From Vulcanimicrobiota bacterium (lineage in GTDB: Bacteria; Vulcanimicrobiota; Vulcanimicrobiia; Vulcanimicrobiales; Vulcanimicrobiaceae): a stretch of DNA of 64,000 nt. The stretch spans positions 100,366 through 164,365 of the forward strand of contig JAAXCX010000005.1 of the NCBI GenBank assembly GCA_013036105.1, in the 5' to 3' direction. The number at the start of each line of letters is the position of its first letter. Position 1 is the first letter of the stretch. Below, one piece after another: positions 53,321-62,825 of the stretch. Under the pieces are notes generated by a model that did not search any database, was not told the DNA's origin, and was given only the letters and a program-made list of their open reading frames with translations. The position numbers were made by a program, and so were the translations under genes.

Positions 53321-54752
53321 GCGCGCCGTTTTCATCGCGCTGGCGATGCTGGCCGGCTGCGCGCATTCGCCGGTGAAGCCGCCGCGCGCAATCGTTGCCG
53401 CGCACCGTCCCGCGGCGCCGGCATGGGGAGAAGCCGCGAAACGCGATGTGCGTGCCGTCATCGCGCGGGCGCTCGCTCCGGCAGTTGCGCGTTCCTACGA
53501 TTGGAGTTGCGCAGTTGTTGCGCAGGATGGCACGCTGCTTTACTCCGACCGCAGCGCGAACGCCGTCGTACCGGCTTCAACGCTGAAGCTGGTGGTGGCC
53601 GCGGCCGTGCTCGCGCACTTCGATCCCGGCTACCGTTTTCACACGCGCTTCGCGAGCGTGCAGGCGCAGCGCGGCGACACTATCCCCGGCGATTTTTGGC
53701 TCGTCGGTTCCGGCGACCCGTCGCTGCGCTCCGACGATTTGCGGCGCGGCGTTGCGAAGCTTCACTCGGCGGGCATTCGCGCGGTCGCCGGCGGCGTTGC
53801 CGTCGACGCAAGCGCGCTCGCAGGGCCCGAGCTCAATCCGTTTTGGAATCCGGGCGACGTGAACGAAGATTTTATGGCGCCGACCAGCGGGGTTTCGATT
53901 GACGAAGACACCGTTGAGTTTCGCATCGCCGGTACGACGGCCGGCCTTCCGGCGAGCGTACGCGTCAAACCGGCGAGCGGCGCGGTGAGCTATTTTGGAT
54001 CGGTAACGACCGGTTATGCCGATGACGTGATCGTCGCCGCGATGGGAGCGCCCGGGGTCTTTCGCGTCTCGGGAACGATTCCGCCCGGCGTGAAAGAGAT
54101 TTTTTACGTGCCGGTTCACGACATTCCGCGCTACGCCGGGATCGTGTTGTCCGGGTTTTTGCGCGGCGCCGGAATCACCGTCGCCGCTCAGCCGCGGATC
54201 GGACGCGTGCCGCGCGATGCGCAGACGCTTTGGGATCATCCGTCGCCTGCGTTGACACAACTCGTGCGTCACATGATGATCTTTTCCGACAATCACTTCG
54301 CAGAGCAATTCTTGCGCGCGCTCGGGGCAACGCGCGGGCATGCCGACGACGCGCACGGTCTCGCGGCCGAGCGCAGCGGTCTGAAAAGCGAGCGCATTCC
54401 CGCGCCGGGTCTGCACCTCGTCGACGGCAGCGGGCTGGCCGACTCCAACAGGATCGCGGCTATTACGCTCGTGCGGCTGCTGGCGTACAGCGACGCCGGC
54501 GCGTCTGGAAACGTGCTCTATCCCTTGCTCGCGCGCGGCGGCCTGGACGGTACGCTGAAGCGGTACCATTTCGCGCAAGCGCGCGGCCGCGTGCGCGCTA
54601 AGAGCGGTCACTTGGCATCGGTCTCGGCGTTGGCGGGATACGTCGAAACCCGGCATCACGGGAGAGTGGCGTTTGCGTTCTTGTTCAACGGCGTCCGCGA
54701 CGAGGCCGACCCGGCGGTCACCGCCGCGATCGATCGCATCGCGCAGCGCTGA
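53268..54752 (+). CDS. dacB: D-alanyl-D-alanine carboxypeptidase/endopeptidase (PBP4, DacB)
   Basis: PBP4 enzymes trim or cut peptidoglycan cross-links outside the cytoplasmic membrane. All three active-site motifs are present: STLK (SxxK), SDN in IFSDNHFAEQFLRAL (SxN) and KSG in RAKSGHLASVSALAGY (KTG-like). The start GTG 53268 gives a basic stretch, a hydrophobic helix and a lipobox LAGC (Cys 31), so this is a lipoprotein of about 494 residues. It overlaps the peptidase end by 53 bases; the next in-frame ATG, 53346, would lose most of the signal peptide. The assignment is firm; the start is less so. Confidence 0.9.
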   Translation: MKNTAKFKRSSTRSPALKRAVFIALAMLAGCAHSPVKPPRAIVAAHRPAAPAWGEAAKRDVRAVIARALAPAVARSYDWSCAVVAQDGTLLYSDRSANAVVPASTLKLVVAAAVLAHFDPGYRFHTRFASVQAQRGDTIPGDFWLVGSGDPSLRSDDLRRGVAKLHSAGIRAVAGGVAVDASALAGPELNPFWNPGDVNEDFMAPTSGVSIDEDTVEFRIAGTTAGLPASVRVKPASGAVSYFGSVTTGYADDVIVAAMGAPGVFRVSGTIPPGVKEIFYVPVHDIPRYAGIVLSGFLRGAGITVAAQPRIGRVPRDAQTLWDHPSPALTQLVRHMMIFSDNHFAEQFLRALGATRGHADDAHGLAAERSGLKSERIPAPGLHLVDGSGLADSNRIAAITLVRLLAYSDAGASGNVLYPLLARGGLDGTLKRYHFAQARGRVRAKSGHLASVSALAGYVETRHHGRVAFAFLFNGVRDEADPAVTAAIDRIAQR

Positions 54753-54791
54753 GCGGGGCCTTGCGGGGCCGGGACGAAACGGAAAGGTTCG

Positions 54792-56219
54792 ATGGTTCCG
54801 ATTAGCTTCGCCCTGATTATGCGGGTTGAGATGCCGAAGAGCCCGGGCGCGTTCAGCCAGCTTGCGGCTGCGATCGGGGACGCCGGCGGAGTCATCTCGG
54901 CCGTCGACATGCGCGCGCCCGGAAAATCGACCGTCGTGCGCGACGTAACCGTCAACGTCAGCTCCGAATCGATCGGCAAAGCCGTTCGCGAAGCCGTCGA
55001 AGCGATCGACGGCGTCAACGTCGTCTTCGTTTCCGATAGTACGTTTCTGGCGCATCTGGGCGGCAAGATTACGGTCGAGCCGAAGATTCCAATCAAGACG
55101 CGTCAAGATCTCTCGACCGTGTATACGCCGGGCGTCGCTCGTGTCTCCATGGCTATCGCCGCCGATCCGAGCAAGGCGTTCAATCTTTCCATCAAGCGCA
55201 ATTCGGTCGCCGTCGTCACCGACGGCACCGCGGTATTGGGATTGGGCGATATCGGCCCGTTCGGTGCGCTTCCCGTGATGGAAGGCAAGGCGATGCTGTT
55301 CAAGCAGTTCGCGGGCATTGACGCTTTTCCGATTTGCCTCGACACCAAAGACGTGGACGAGATCGTCGAGACCGTCGTGCATATCGCGCCGGTGTTCGGC
55401 GGCATAAATCTGGAAGATATATCGGCGCCGCGCTGTTTCGAGATCGAGGAGCGGTTGATCGAAGCGCTCGATATTCCGGTGATGCACGACGATCAGCACG
55501 GCACAGCAGTCGTGATTTTGGCGGCGCTCATCAACGCATCGCGCGTCGTCGGCAAAGAGATGAGCGACCTGCAAATCGTCGTGGCGGGGAGCGGCGCCGC
55601 CGGCACCGCGACGATTAAGATGCTGCTCGAAGCGGGCGTGCGCGACGTCATTCCCGTCGACCGGCCGGGCGCGCTCAATCGCACCGACCGTTACGAAAAC
55701 TCGCATTGGCGTTGGCTGGCGGAGAACACCAACCGAGAGAATCGCCGCGGTTCCTTGGCCGAAGTGCTCAAAGGCTCGGACGTTTTCATCGGCGTGTCGG
55801 CGCCGGGCATCCTCAAACCGGAAGACATCCGCGGAATGGCGCGCGATCCGATCGTGCTCGCGATGGCCAACCCGACGCCGGAAATCATGCCCGACGTTGC
55901 GGAACCCTACGTGGGCGTCATCGCGACCGGCCGTTCGGATTTCCCCAACCAAGTCAATAATCTGCTGGCCTTTCCCGGTATTTTCAGGGGCGCGCTCGAT
56001 TCACGCGCGCGCCGCATCACCGACAAAATGAAACTTGCGGCGGCGCATGCCATCGCCTCGATCGTCGGCGATGAGTGCAGCTCCGAGTACATCTTGCCGA
56101 GCGTCTTTGATTCCCGCGTCGTCGAAACGGTCGCGAAAGCGGTTGCGTCGGCGGCCGTCGAGGAAGGAGTGGCGCGCCGCGGAGTCTTGAGCGAGGGCGA
56201 ACCGGCTCAGTGGCACTAG
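54792..56219 (+). CDS. malic enzyme with N-terminal ACT domain
   Basis: This 475-residue enzyme oxidatively decarboxylates malate to pyruvate with NAD or NADP. An N-terminal ACT domain (1-80; RVEMPKSPGAFSQLAAAIGDAGG), likely for amino-acid or other small-molecule control, precedes the malic domain (TVYTPGVARVS, TDGTAVLGLGDIGP, CLDTKDVDEIV, MHDDQHGTAVV) and the NAD-binding domain (VVAGSGAAGTATIKML, MANPTPEIMPD, FPNQVNNLLAFPGIFRGALD). With PPDK at 21977 it could route malate to PEP. Its last 10 bases overlap the response regulator. Confidence 0.95.
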   Translation: MVPISFALIMRVEMPKSPGAFSQLAAAIGDAGGVISAVDMRAPGKSTVVRDVTVNVSSESIGKAVREAVEAIDGVNVVFVSDSTFLAHLGGKITVEPKIPIKTRQDLSTVYTPGVARVSMAIAADPSKAFNLSIKRNSVAVVTDGTAVLGLGDIGPFGALPVMEGKAMLFKQFAGIDAFPICLDTKDVDEIVETVVHIAPVFGGINLEDISAPRCFEIEERLIEALDIPVMHDDQHGTAVVILAALINASRVVGKEMSDLQIVVAGSGAAGTATIKMLLEAGVRDVIPVDRPGALNRTDRYENSHWRWLAENTNRENRRGSLAEVLKGSDVFIGVSAPGILKPEDIRGMARDPIVLAMANPTPEIMPDVAEPYVGVIATGRSDFPNQVNNLLAFPGIFRGALDSRARRITDKMKLAAAHAIASIVGDECSSEYILPSVFDSRVVETVAKAVASAAVEEGVARRGVLSEGEPAQWH

Positions 56220-56902
56220 CGCGCATTCTCGTCATCGAAGATGACGAAGAAGTCTCCAAGCTTGAGCAAGCCGTGCTCGAACGGGCCGGCTACGAAGTGC
56301 GCGTGACCGGCAGCGGCGTTCAAGGGTTGGAACTCGCCGATTCCTATAAACCCGACGCGGTCATTCTGGATATCGGCCTACCGGATATTTCCGGGCTCGA
56401 CGTTTGCACGACGCTATCGAATACGACCAGCGCGTTCATATTGATGGTTAGCGGACACTCGCGCGAGCAAGACGTGCTGCTCGGACTCGGACTGGGCGCC
56501 GACGATTACATCACCAAACCGTTTTCGGGCAACGAACTCGTGGCGCGCGTCGCCAGTTTCTTGCGGCGCCGCGAGAAATATTTGCAGAAGAAAGACGAGA
56601 CGGGCGTCCTGCAGATCGGAAACGCGCACCTCGTACGCGATTTTCACACGCTCAATTACGACGACCGGACGATCACGCTGACCGCGCTCGAATTCCGGCT
56701 GCTCTGGTTTTTAGCCGAAGGCGAAGGCCGCTTATTGACGCGCGCGCAGATTCTCGAACAGGTGTGGAACGATACGTCCGGAGTGCCGACTCGCGTTGTT
56801 GACGTGCACATCGCGGCGCTGCGCAAGAAAATGTCGGAAGTAGAAGCGCCGGTCGAAATCGCGAGCGTACGCGGCATCGGCTATCGTCTCGATACCCGGT
56901 GA
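56210..56902 (+). CDS. OmpR/PhoB-type response regulator
   Basis: This 230-residue regulator has a receiver domain (phosphoacceptor D54 in VILDIGLPD, acidic pair 11-12, Lys in YITKPFSG) and a winged-helix DNA-binding domain from about 125 (LTALEFRLLWFLAEGEGRLLTRAQILEQVWND, then VDVHIAALRKKM). It is a normal two-component output protein. It overlaps the malic enzyme by 10 bases, which suggests shared expression. No kinase is adjacent, and the orphan kinase at 6863 is one possible partner, though not shown. Confidence 0.93.
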   Translation: MALARILVIEDDEEVSKLEQAVLERAGYEVRVTGSGVQGLELADSYKPDAVILDIGLPDISGLDVCTTLSNTTSAFILMVSGHSREQDVLLGLGLGADDYITKPFSGNELVARVASFLRRREKYLQKKDETGVLQIGNAHLVRDFHTLNYDDRTITLTALEFRLLWFLAEGEGRLLTRAQILEQVWNDTSGVPTRVVDVHIAALRKKMSEVEAPVEIASVRGIGYRLDTR

Positions 56903-56949
56903 CGCTCGGCGGCAGGTAAGCCTCTCCAAACGTCCGTAAACCAAGACAG

Positions 56950-59715
56950 GTGCCCCTGTTTTTTTTCGCCCTCGCGGTGACCTTGTATTCCGCTCCCGCC
57001 GGCAATCGCATTGCCGGAGCTCCTAACCCGAACAATCCGTATAACGTGATCTTGCCGAACGGCCGAACGGTCGCGCCGGTTGGACGCAACGTCGTTGTCG
57101 GCATGAACGCATTGGGCCTCGCACTCACGCCCGATGGAAAGTATGCGATCGTCAGCAACGATGACGAGCGCGAAAGCACCGCGATGAGCCGCTACACGCA
57201 AGTGCACGGCGGCTATTCGCTGACGGTCGTCAATACGGCGACGATGTCGGTCACCGACAACTACACTTCGAAAGATATGAAGCTGTTCTTGGGCGTGGCG
57301 GCGGTAAACGATCCGGCGCATCCGGGGCGGATCTTAGTTATCGCAGCGGGCGGCGGAACCGACACGATCTCTTTCTTCAATTTGGATCCGGCAGGCAAGC
57401 TGCAGGCCGACGCGCCCGCGCTGCAAACGATGCCGCCGATTCCAATGCCGAGCAAACCGCTTTATGCGAACGCAAATCGCGCTTTTCCGGGCTCGATCGC
57501 GGTTTCGCCCGATCACCGCGTCGCCTACGTCGTGAACAATCTTGGAAACGCCGTGACCGATGTTGATTTGGCGACTCGCCGGCGTCTGCACGACGGGCCG
57601 CCTTACGCGGTCGGATATTTTCCGTACGGCGCGGCAGTCGCGGGCAGGCGACTGTACGTGACCAATCCGGGGCTCTCGATCTACGAGAACCTGCCGGGTC
57701 CGGTGCGCTATCCGCAATTTGCAAGCGTTTCTTCGGCTCCGCAATTCGCGCAGTCGCTCACCGTGCTTCCGCTTTCAGCGACTGGCACGATCTCGGGTCC
57801 GGCGGTCGGTACGCTCAGTTTGGACGGAACCCCTGACGGCGTGCAAAATGTCGGCGGTGCGCAGCCGACCGCGATCGCGATTTCAAAAAACGGACGCTAT
57901 GCCTATGTATGCATGAGCGGCGTCGATCGCGTGGCGGTAGTGGATCTCCTGGGCGCGCCGCACGTTGTCGGCGGCCTCGAGCTGCGGCTCTTCGATCGGG
58001 CGCCGTACGGTATGCAGCCCGACGCCGTCGTCGCGAGCGCCGACGGCAAGCGCGTGTACGTTGCGCTTGCCGGTCTCAACGCCGTGGCGGTTCTCGATGC
58101 CAAGGTTCCCTCTCATCTGCGTCGCTTGGGGCTCATTCCGGCGGGCTGGTATCCGGCTGCGCTTGCGCTTTCTGGCGACGGCCGCTATCTTTACGTTGCC
58201 AATGCACGCGGGTTTGGGCAAGAGCCGAATTTCGAAGGCGCGGTCCCGACGCACACCGCCAATGGGCGCATATTGCAGGTGTTTCAAGACAGCAACGTGG
58301 TTTGGGCCACGCTCCAAAAGATCGACCTGCGCAAACTCCCGCTGACCGCGCTGACGCTTTCCACGCTGCAGTACGCACGCGTGCCACGTAATCCGCCGCC
58401 AAACACGATGGTTCCCCCGCTACGCTCGCTCCAACGCAGCACGTTTATAAAACACGTCGTTTTCATATTGGAAGAGAACAAAACTTACGACGCAATGCTC
58501 GGCGATCTCACCGACGCGCAGGGACAGCCCTACGGCAAGGGCGATCCATCGCTCGTGTCGTTCGGGCAGGACGTAACGCCGAATCTTCACCAGCTCTCGC
58601 GCGATTTCGCGCTGGCGGTCAACTTTTACGCCGACGGCGATGAGTCCGATGCGGGCCACCAGTTTGCGACCGGGGGTATTGCGAGCTCGTATTCGGAAAA
58701 GACGCTGCTGGTAAAAAATGGCCGATACCCGTTCGTCTACAAGAACGAAGACGTGGAGGATTACCCGCGCGCGGGCTACATTTTTAATAATGCGGCGCGC
58801 GGCGGCGTTACCTATCGCGATTTCGGAGATCTGATTCGTTTGTCGGGTTACGACCAAGGCGGTTCTCCCGACCCTAGAACTGACGACCCGAACTTCCGCG
58901 ACATGAACGATCAGAGCGCGCCGACGAGCGGCTTAGGCGGACTCTATTCGCTCAACACGTTGGCGCCGGCGGCATTGAAGGATCATATCGACATGAACTA
59001 TCCGGGCTGGAATTTGCGCGTTCGCGACGTGCGGCGCGCCAACGAATATATTGCCGATTTTCGCAATCAGCCGATGCCGGATTTCACGTATATTTGGTTG
59101 CCCGACGATCACGCGGGCGCCGGTCCGGACATTCCGCCGATTCCGGAAGAGGTTGCCGACGGCGATCGCGCGCTCGGCGCAATCGTTGACTTCATCAGCC
59201 ATCAGCCCGAATGGGACTCGACGGCCATTTTTATTACCCCTGACGATGCGCAGAGCTCCCGCGATCACGTCAACGAGCACCGGACGTATGCGATCCTCGT
59301 TTCGCCGTATGCGCGCCGTCATTACACGAGCTCCGTTCATCTTTCAACGGTAAGTATTTTAAAAACCGAAGAAGAGCTGCTCGGCCTGCCGGCGCTTTCC
59401 CTCGGCGATTTGCTGGCGACCGACATGGCCGATTTCTTCACCGCATCGGCGGCCGACGCCGCGCCGTACAATGCGATTCCGGTTCCCACGCAGACCGCCA
59501 GCGTCGAAGGACAGCGGATCGCCGCGTTGTTGACCTATACCGACCAAAGCGGACCCGACGCCGACGCGCAGCGATCGGCGCGCCTGATCGATCTTTCGCG
59601 CCAAGCCGACAAACTCGCGGCTCAGCGCGGAGCGGTTGGCGGGGTTGCGTATGAGGCCGGCCAGCACGCGCTTTATGCGGCGGCGCTGCGCGCGGTCGGC
59701 GAGGAGCACCAATGA
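56950..59715 (+). CDS. YncE-type beta-propeller and phosphoesterase fusion
   Basis: This exported 921-residue protein starts at GTG 56950 with a signal-like helix. The first half (about 20-480) is a seven-bladed propeller with YncE-type blades (GLALTPDGKYAIVSNDD, GSIAVSPDHRVAYVVNN, PTAIAISKNGRYAYVCMSGVDRVAV, ALALSGDGRYLYVANARG). The second half (about 499-870) is a phosphoesterase of the alkaline phosphatase superfamily: HVVFILEENKTYDAMLGDL, a Asp/His-rich FPDGDESDAGHQ-like region, and FITPDDAQSSRDHVNEHRTY. It likely acts on a phosphate ester in the envelope. It overlaps the next gene by 4 bases. Confidence 0.88.
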   Translation: MPLFFFALAVTLYSAPAGNRIAGAPNPNNPYNVILPNGRTVAPVGRNVVVGMNALGLALTPDGKYAIVSNDDERESTAMSRYTQVHGGYSLTVVNTATMSVTDNYTSKDMKLFLGVAAVNDPAHPGRILVIAAGGGTDTISFFNLDPAGKLQADAPALQTMPPIPMPSKPLYANANRAFPGSIAVSPDHRVAYVVNNLGNAVTDVDLATRRRLHDGPPYAVGYFPYGAAVAGRRLYVTNPGLSIYENLPGPVRYPQFASVSSAPQFAQSLTVLPLSATGTISGPAVGTLSLDGTPDGVQNVGGAQPTAIAISKNGRYAYVCMSGVDRVAVVDLLGAPHVVGGLELRLFDRAPYGMQPDAVVASADGKRVYVALAGLNAVAVLDAKVPSHLRRLGLIPAGWYPAALALSGDGRYLYVANARGFGQEPNFEGAVPTHTANGRILQVFQDSNVVWATLQKIDLRKLPLTALTLSTLQYARVPRNPPPNTMVPPLRSLQRSTFIKHVVFILEENKTYDAMLGDLTDAQGQPYGKGDPSLVSFGQDVTPNLHQLSRDFALAVNFYADGDESDAGHQFATGGIASSYSEKTLLVKNGRYPFVYKNEDVEDYPRAGYIFNNAARGGVTYRDFGDLIRLSGYDQGGSPDPRTDDPNFRDMNDQSAPTSGLGGLYSLNTLAPAALKDHIDMNYPGWNLRVRDVRRANEYIADFRNQPMPDFTYIWLPDDHAGAGPDIPPIPEEVADGDRALGAIVDFISHQPEWDSTAIFITPDDAQSSRDHVNEHRTYAILVSPYARRHYTSSVHLSTVSILKTEEELLGLPALSLGDLLATDMADFFTASAADAAPYNAIPVPTQTASVEGQRIAALLTYTDQSGPDADAQRSARLIDLSRQADKLAAQRGAVGGVAYEAGQHALYAAALRAVGEEHQ

Positions 59716-60545
59716 GCCGGCATGCGGTAGACTACGGCCCGCGCTTGATCGTTAGCCCGGCAGCCGCTTTGCGTCGCGCGTTGATCGTGATGCCCTCAAA
59801 GGCGATCGAAAATGCGCGGCCGCTTCAAGGCGAACCGAACGCGGTGCATACGCGAGCGCTGGCGGAACTCGCGGTTCTCGCAAAAACGCTGCGTTTTTTT
59901 GGATGCGACGTGGTCGAGCTGCAAAACTCTTCGGACGATCCGTTGGCGAGCGCGGTGGTCGACGTCGCGGTCGTATTTGAATCAGGGGCGGCGATCATGC
60001 GGCCGTCATCGCCTATGCGCCGCGCCGAAGCCGCTTGGATTGAAGCGGAGTTCGAAAAGCGCGACGTGCCGATCGCGGCACACCTTTCGGCGCCGGGACT
60101 GTTGGACGGAAGCGACGTCGTGCTCGCCGGAAAGAGCGCGTTCATCGGCGTCAGCCGCCGAAGCAACACGCTGGGCCGCGACGGATTCGCACGGATAGCG
60201 CAAGCGCACGGATTTACGCCGGTGTATGTGCCGTTGGCCGCCGGTGTGCCCTCGCTGCGAGCCGTTTGCGGCGTGCTTTCCGATGAGGAACTTGTTATCG
60301 CCACGGAGCGCGTGGACCGCTCGCTTTTTTCCGGGTTCGATACGATCGCGGTCGAACGCGGCGACGAGTTCGGCGCCGGAGTCTTGAACGTCGGATACCG
60401 CCACGTGATCGCTGACGTGCGTTTTCCGAGCGTTATCGATGCGCTGCGAGCGGCCGGCACGCGCGTCGACGCGATCGATCTCTATGATTTCGGACGCATC
60501 GGTCTGACGCCGTCAATGCTTGCAATCGATTTGAAACGTGGCTAA
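59712..60545 (+). CDS. DDAH-like protein lacking catalytic His and Cys
   Basis: This 277-residue protein has the pentein fold of dimethylarginine dimethylaminohydrolases and arginine deiminases: EPNAVHTRAL, DGSDVVLAGKSAFIGVSRRSN (DGGDV-type, 132-152), VPLAAGVPSLRAVCGV and a C-terminal GLTPSMLAIDL. In active family members the third segment has a catalytic His (LHLKS) and the last a Cys (LTCCS). Here they read PSLRA (180-184) and LTPSM (265-269), so both are lost. It may be a binding protein or have different chemistry. It overlaps both neighbours by 4-8 bases. Confidence 0.78.
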   Translation: MSRHAVDYGPRLIVSPAAALRRALIVMPSKAIENARPLQGEPNAVHTRALAELAVLAKTLRFFGCDVVELQNSSDDPLASAVVDVAVVFESGAAIMRPSSPMRRAEAAWIEAEFEKRDVPIAAHLSAPGLLDGSDVVLAGKSAFIGVSRRSNTLGRDGFARIAQAHGFTPVYVPLAAGVPSLRAVCGVLSDEELVIATERVDRSLFSGFDTIAVERGDEFGAGVLNVGYRHVIADVRFPSVIDALRAAGTRVDAIDLYDFGRIGLTPSMLAIDLKRG

Positions 60546-61290
60546 AAAACAACAGCGCATCGCCATTTTTTCCGACATTCACGGAAACCTCATGGGGCTC
60601 GAGGCGTGCTTGGCCGATCTGCAGGCGCAGGGCGGCGCCGACGTTCACGTAGCGGCCGGCGATCTGTGCATGGACGGTCCCAAGCCCAAGAAAGTGCTGC
60701 AGCGCCTTCACGAGCTCGGCGCGCAATGTTTACGCGGAAACACCGACCGCTACATCGGGGCGCAGTCCGAAGAAGAGATGGACGGGGCCGATGCCGCCGA
60801 CCGCAAACAGCTCGAGTGGCAGCGCAAAGAGATCGGCGAGAAATTGGTTTCGTGGCTGCGCGCGCTTCCGTTCTCGCTGCGCTTTGGAAGCGAAGAGAAT
60901 CAACTGCTGGTCGTGCATGCGAATCCGACGAGCGATAACGAGCATCTCTGGCCGGGAGCCGAAGACGACGTGCTGGAGCGTTTGATCGGAGCCGAACCCG
61001 CCGGAACGATCGCGTTCGGCCATCTGCACATTCCGTACGTGCGCATGTGGCGCGGCAAAATGCTCGTGAACGTTTCGTCGGCGGGTCTGCCCAAAGACGG
61101 TGACCCGCGCGCGGGTTATGCGATCTTAACCGAACGGTCCAGCGGGTGGGAAGTGAGGCACCGCCGCGCGGCCTTTGACGTCAAGAAAGTCGCGACGCAG
61201 CTCGCCGACTCCGGAATTCCCGGCTCATCGGATTTGATCGCGACGCTGCGCCGCCACCGGTACAAACGATTAAAATCGCTGATTCCGTAG
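60538..61290 (+). CDS. calcineurin-like metallophosphoesterase
   Basis: This 250-residue protein starts at GTG 60538, overlapping the previous gene by 8 bases. It has all motifs of the YfcE/MJ0936-type metallophosphoesterases: FSDIHGN (13-19), AAGDLC, RGNTDRY, VVHANPTS and FGHLHIPY. Two metal ions and hydrolysis of a phosphodiester or phosphomonoester are expected. The substrate is not visible. The ABC ATPase coding begins immediately after its stop. Confidence 0.9.
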   Translation: MAKKQQRIAIFSDIHGNLMGLEACLADLQAQGGADVHVAAGDLCMDGPKPKKVLQRLHELGAQCLRGNTDRYIGAQSEEEMDGADAADRKQLEWQRKEIGEKLVSWLRALPFSLRFGSEENQLLVVHANPTSDNEHLWPGAEDDVLERLIGAEPAGTIAFGHLHIPYVRMWRGKMLVNVSSAGLPKDGDPRAGYAILTERSSGWEVRHRRAAFDVKKVATQLADSGIPGSSDLIATLRRHRYKRLKSLIP

Positions 61291-61337
61291 CGCTCGAGAT
61301 CACGAACATCGTCAAACGCTACGGTGATTTCACCGCG

Positions 61338-62021
61338 GTGGACGGCGTTTCGCTCCAAGTAAAGGCCGGCGATTTCTTCGGTTTTCTCGGCCCGAACGGC
61401 GCGGGCAAGACGACGACGATTAATGCGATCGTCGGACTGGCGCGGCTCAACGGCGGATCGATACGGGTCTTCGGTTACGACAATCTCACGCAGTGGCGCG
61501 ACGCGCGACGCTTCATCGGATTAGCCCCGCAAGAGTATAACTTCGACCGCTATCTTTCGATTCGAGACATTCTGATCTATCAGGCGGGCTATTTCGGAAT
61601 CCGCGCGCGCGACGTATCGGAGCGCGCGGACATGCTGCTCGAGCGTTTCGGCTTGGCTTCGAAGGCAAAGCTTGATTACTTAAAGTTGTCCGGGGGCCAA
61701 AAGCGCCGGCTGACGCTCGCACGCGCGCTCATCAATTCTCCGCAGCTGCTCATTCTGGACGAACCGACGGCCGGCGTCGACGTGGAGTTGCGGCTGGAAT
61801 TGTGGGAACTGCTGCAGCAGCTCAACCGCGAAGGCATGACGATTTTCCTGACGACGCACTATCTGGAGGAAGCCGAGCGGCTCTGCCGCGACGTGGGGAT
61901 CATCCGCGCGGGGAAACTCGTCGCGCAAGAGCCCATGCAAGAACTGCTGACGCGCAAGGGCAAGGGCCTGCAAGAAGTCTTTTTGGAACTCACGCGTTCG
62001 GGAACGGCGGAGCTTTCGTGA
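61338..62021 (+). CDS. ABC transporter ATP-binding protein (start uncertain)
   Basis: The protein carries Walker A GPNGAGKTT, Q-loop LAPQEYNF, signature LSGGQKRR, Walker B LLILDEPTAGVD and the H-loop TTHYLEEAE, as in the drug/lipid exporters of the DRA/ABC-2 type. The first usual start is GTG 61338, but the conserved N-terminus (LEITNIVKRYGDFTAVDGVS, including the A-loop Tyr) continues upstream to about 61290 in the same frame. No ATG, GTG or TTG lies there, so an unusual start such as ATC 61275 or a base error is likely. It pairs with the permease that follows through a GTGA junction. Confidence 0.88.
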   Translation: MDGVSLQVKAGDFFGFLGPNGAGKTTTINAIVGLARLNGGSIRVFGYDNLTQWRDARRFIGLAPQEYNFDRYLSIRDILIYQAGYFGIRARDVSERADMLLERFGLASKAKLDYLKLSGGQKRRLTLARALINSPQLLILDEPTAGVDVELRLELWELLQQLNREGMTIFLTTHYLEEAERLCRDVGIIRAGKLVAQEPMQELLTRKGKGLQEVFLELTRSGTAELS

Positions 62022-62779
62022 ACTCGGTCGGCATGTTTACGCTGATGAAGCGCGAGATGGTGCGCAGCCTGAAGATCATCAATCAGGTGATCTGGCCGCC
62101 GATGATCACGACCGCGCTCTACGTGTTCGTGTTCGGCGTGGCGCTGGGCAGCCGCGTGCACGCGCCGCACGGGATGTCGTACTCGGTCTTTTTGATTCCG
62201 GGCCTCATCATGCTGCAGGTCATCGACTCGTCGTACGGCGAGTGCAGCAGTTCGGTCTTTCAGGCGCGCTTCATGAACTGGATCCAAGAGATGCTGATCG
62301 CGCCGATGTCGGCGTATGAGATCGTCTTCGGATATATCTTGGGCAGCATCACCCGCGCGATGCTGATTGCGTGCCTCATTATGGGCCTGGGCTTCGCGCT
62401 TGTCCACACGCTGCCGCGGGATTGGCTGCTGTACTTTGCCGTGATTGTCGACGTAGCGCTGCTCTTCTCAGCGCTTGGCGTGATCTTTGGACTGATGGCT
62501 GAGAAGTTCGATCACCTGGCCGTGCTGACGACGTTTGCGATTACGCCGCTCGTCTTTGTGGGCAGCGCATTCACGCCGGCGCAATTCCTTCCGCCGAGCA
62601 TTCTGCGCTTCGAATATTTCAACCCGATGTTTTACGCGATCGACGCCTTCCGGTACAGCTACACGAGTGCGAGCTATCTGCCGCTGTGGCTTTCGATGGC
62701 AGTCATAACGGGGCTCGCGGCGCTCTGTCTTGGCATCGCCCTCGCGATGGCCGTCACCGGATACAAACTGCGCGTCTAA
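62018..62779 (+). CDS. ABC-2 type transporter permease
   Basis: From GTG 62018 (GTGA junction with the ATPase) this 253-residue permease has six membrane helices and the ABC-2 pattern: REMVRSLKIINQVIWPPMI, the loop SSVFQARFMNWIQEMLIAPMSAYEIVFGYILGSITRA and LVFVGSAFTPAQFLPPSI. With the ATPase it should form a half-size exporter for a drug, lipid or polysaccharide. The long frame open from 61802 overlaps the ATPase and is not used. Substrate unknown. Confidence 0.92.
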   Translation: MNSVGMFTLMKREMVRSLKIINQVIWPPMITTALYVFVFGVALGSRVHAPHGMSYSVFLIPGLIMLQVIDSSYGECSSSVFQARFMNWIQEMLIAPMSAYEIVFGYILGSITRAMLIACLIMGLGFALVHTLPRDWLLYFAVIVDVALLFSALGVIFGLMAEKFDHLAVLTTFAITPLVFVGSAFTPAQFLPPSILRFEYFNPMFYAIDAFRYSYTSASYLPLWLSMAVITGLAALCLGIALAMAVTGYKLRV

Positions 62780-62825
62780 AGTACGGCGTACAGGACGGCG
62801 CGCGCGGTATTGGGAAGCGCGCTCC

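Noticed and set aside
54753..54791. Two direct copies of TGCGGGGCC-like sequence before malic enzyme
   Set aside because: Too short and GC-rich to separate from chance; no link to an operator or terminator could be shown.
53577..55952. A 791-codon open frame on the minus strand
   Set aside because: It lies antisense to PBP4 and malic enzyme, both with intact active-site motifs. Its translation is Arg/His-rich with no domain, as expected for the antisense of GC-rich genes.
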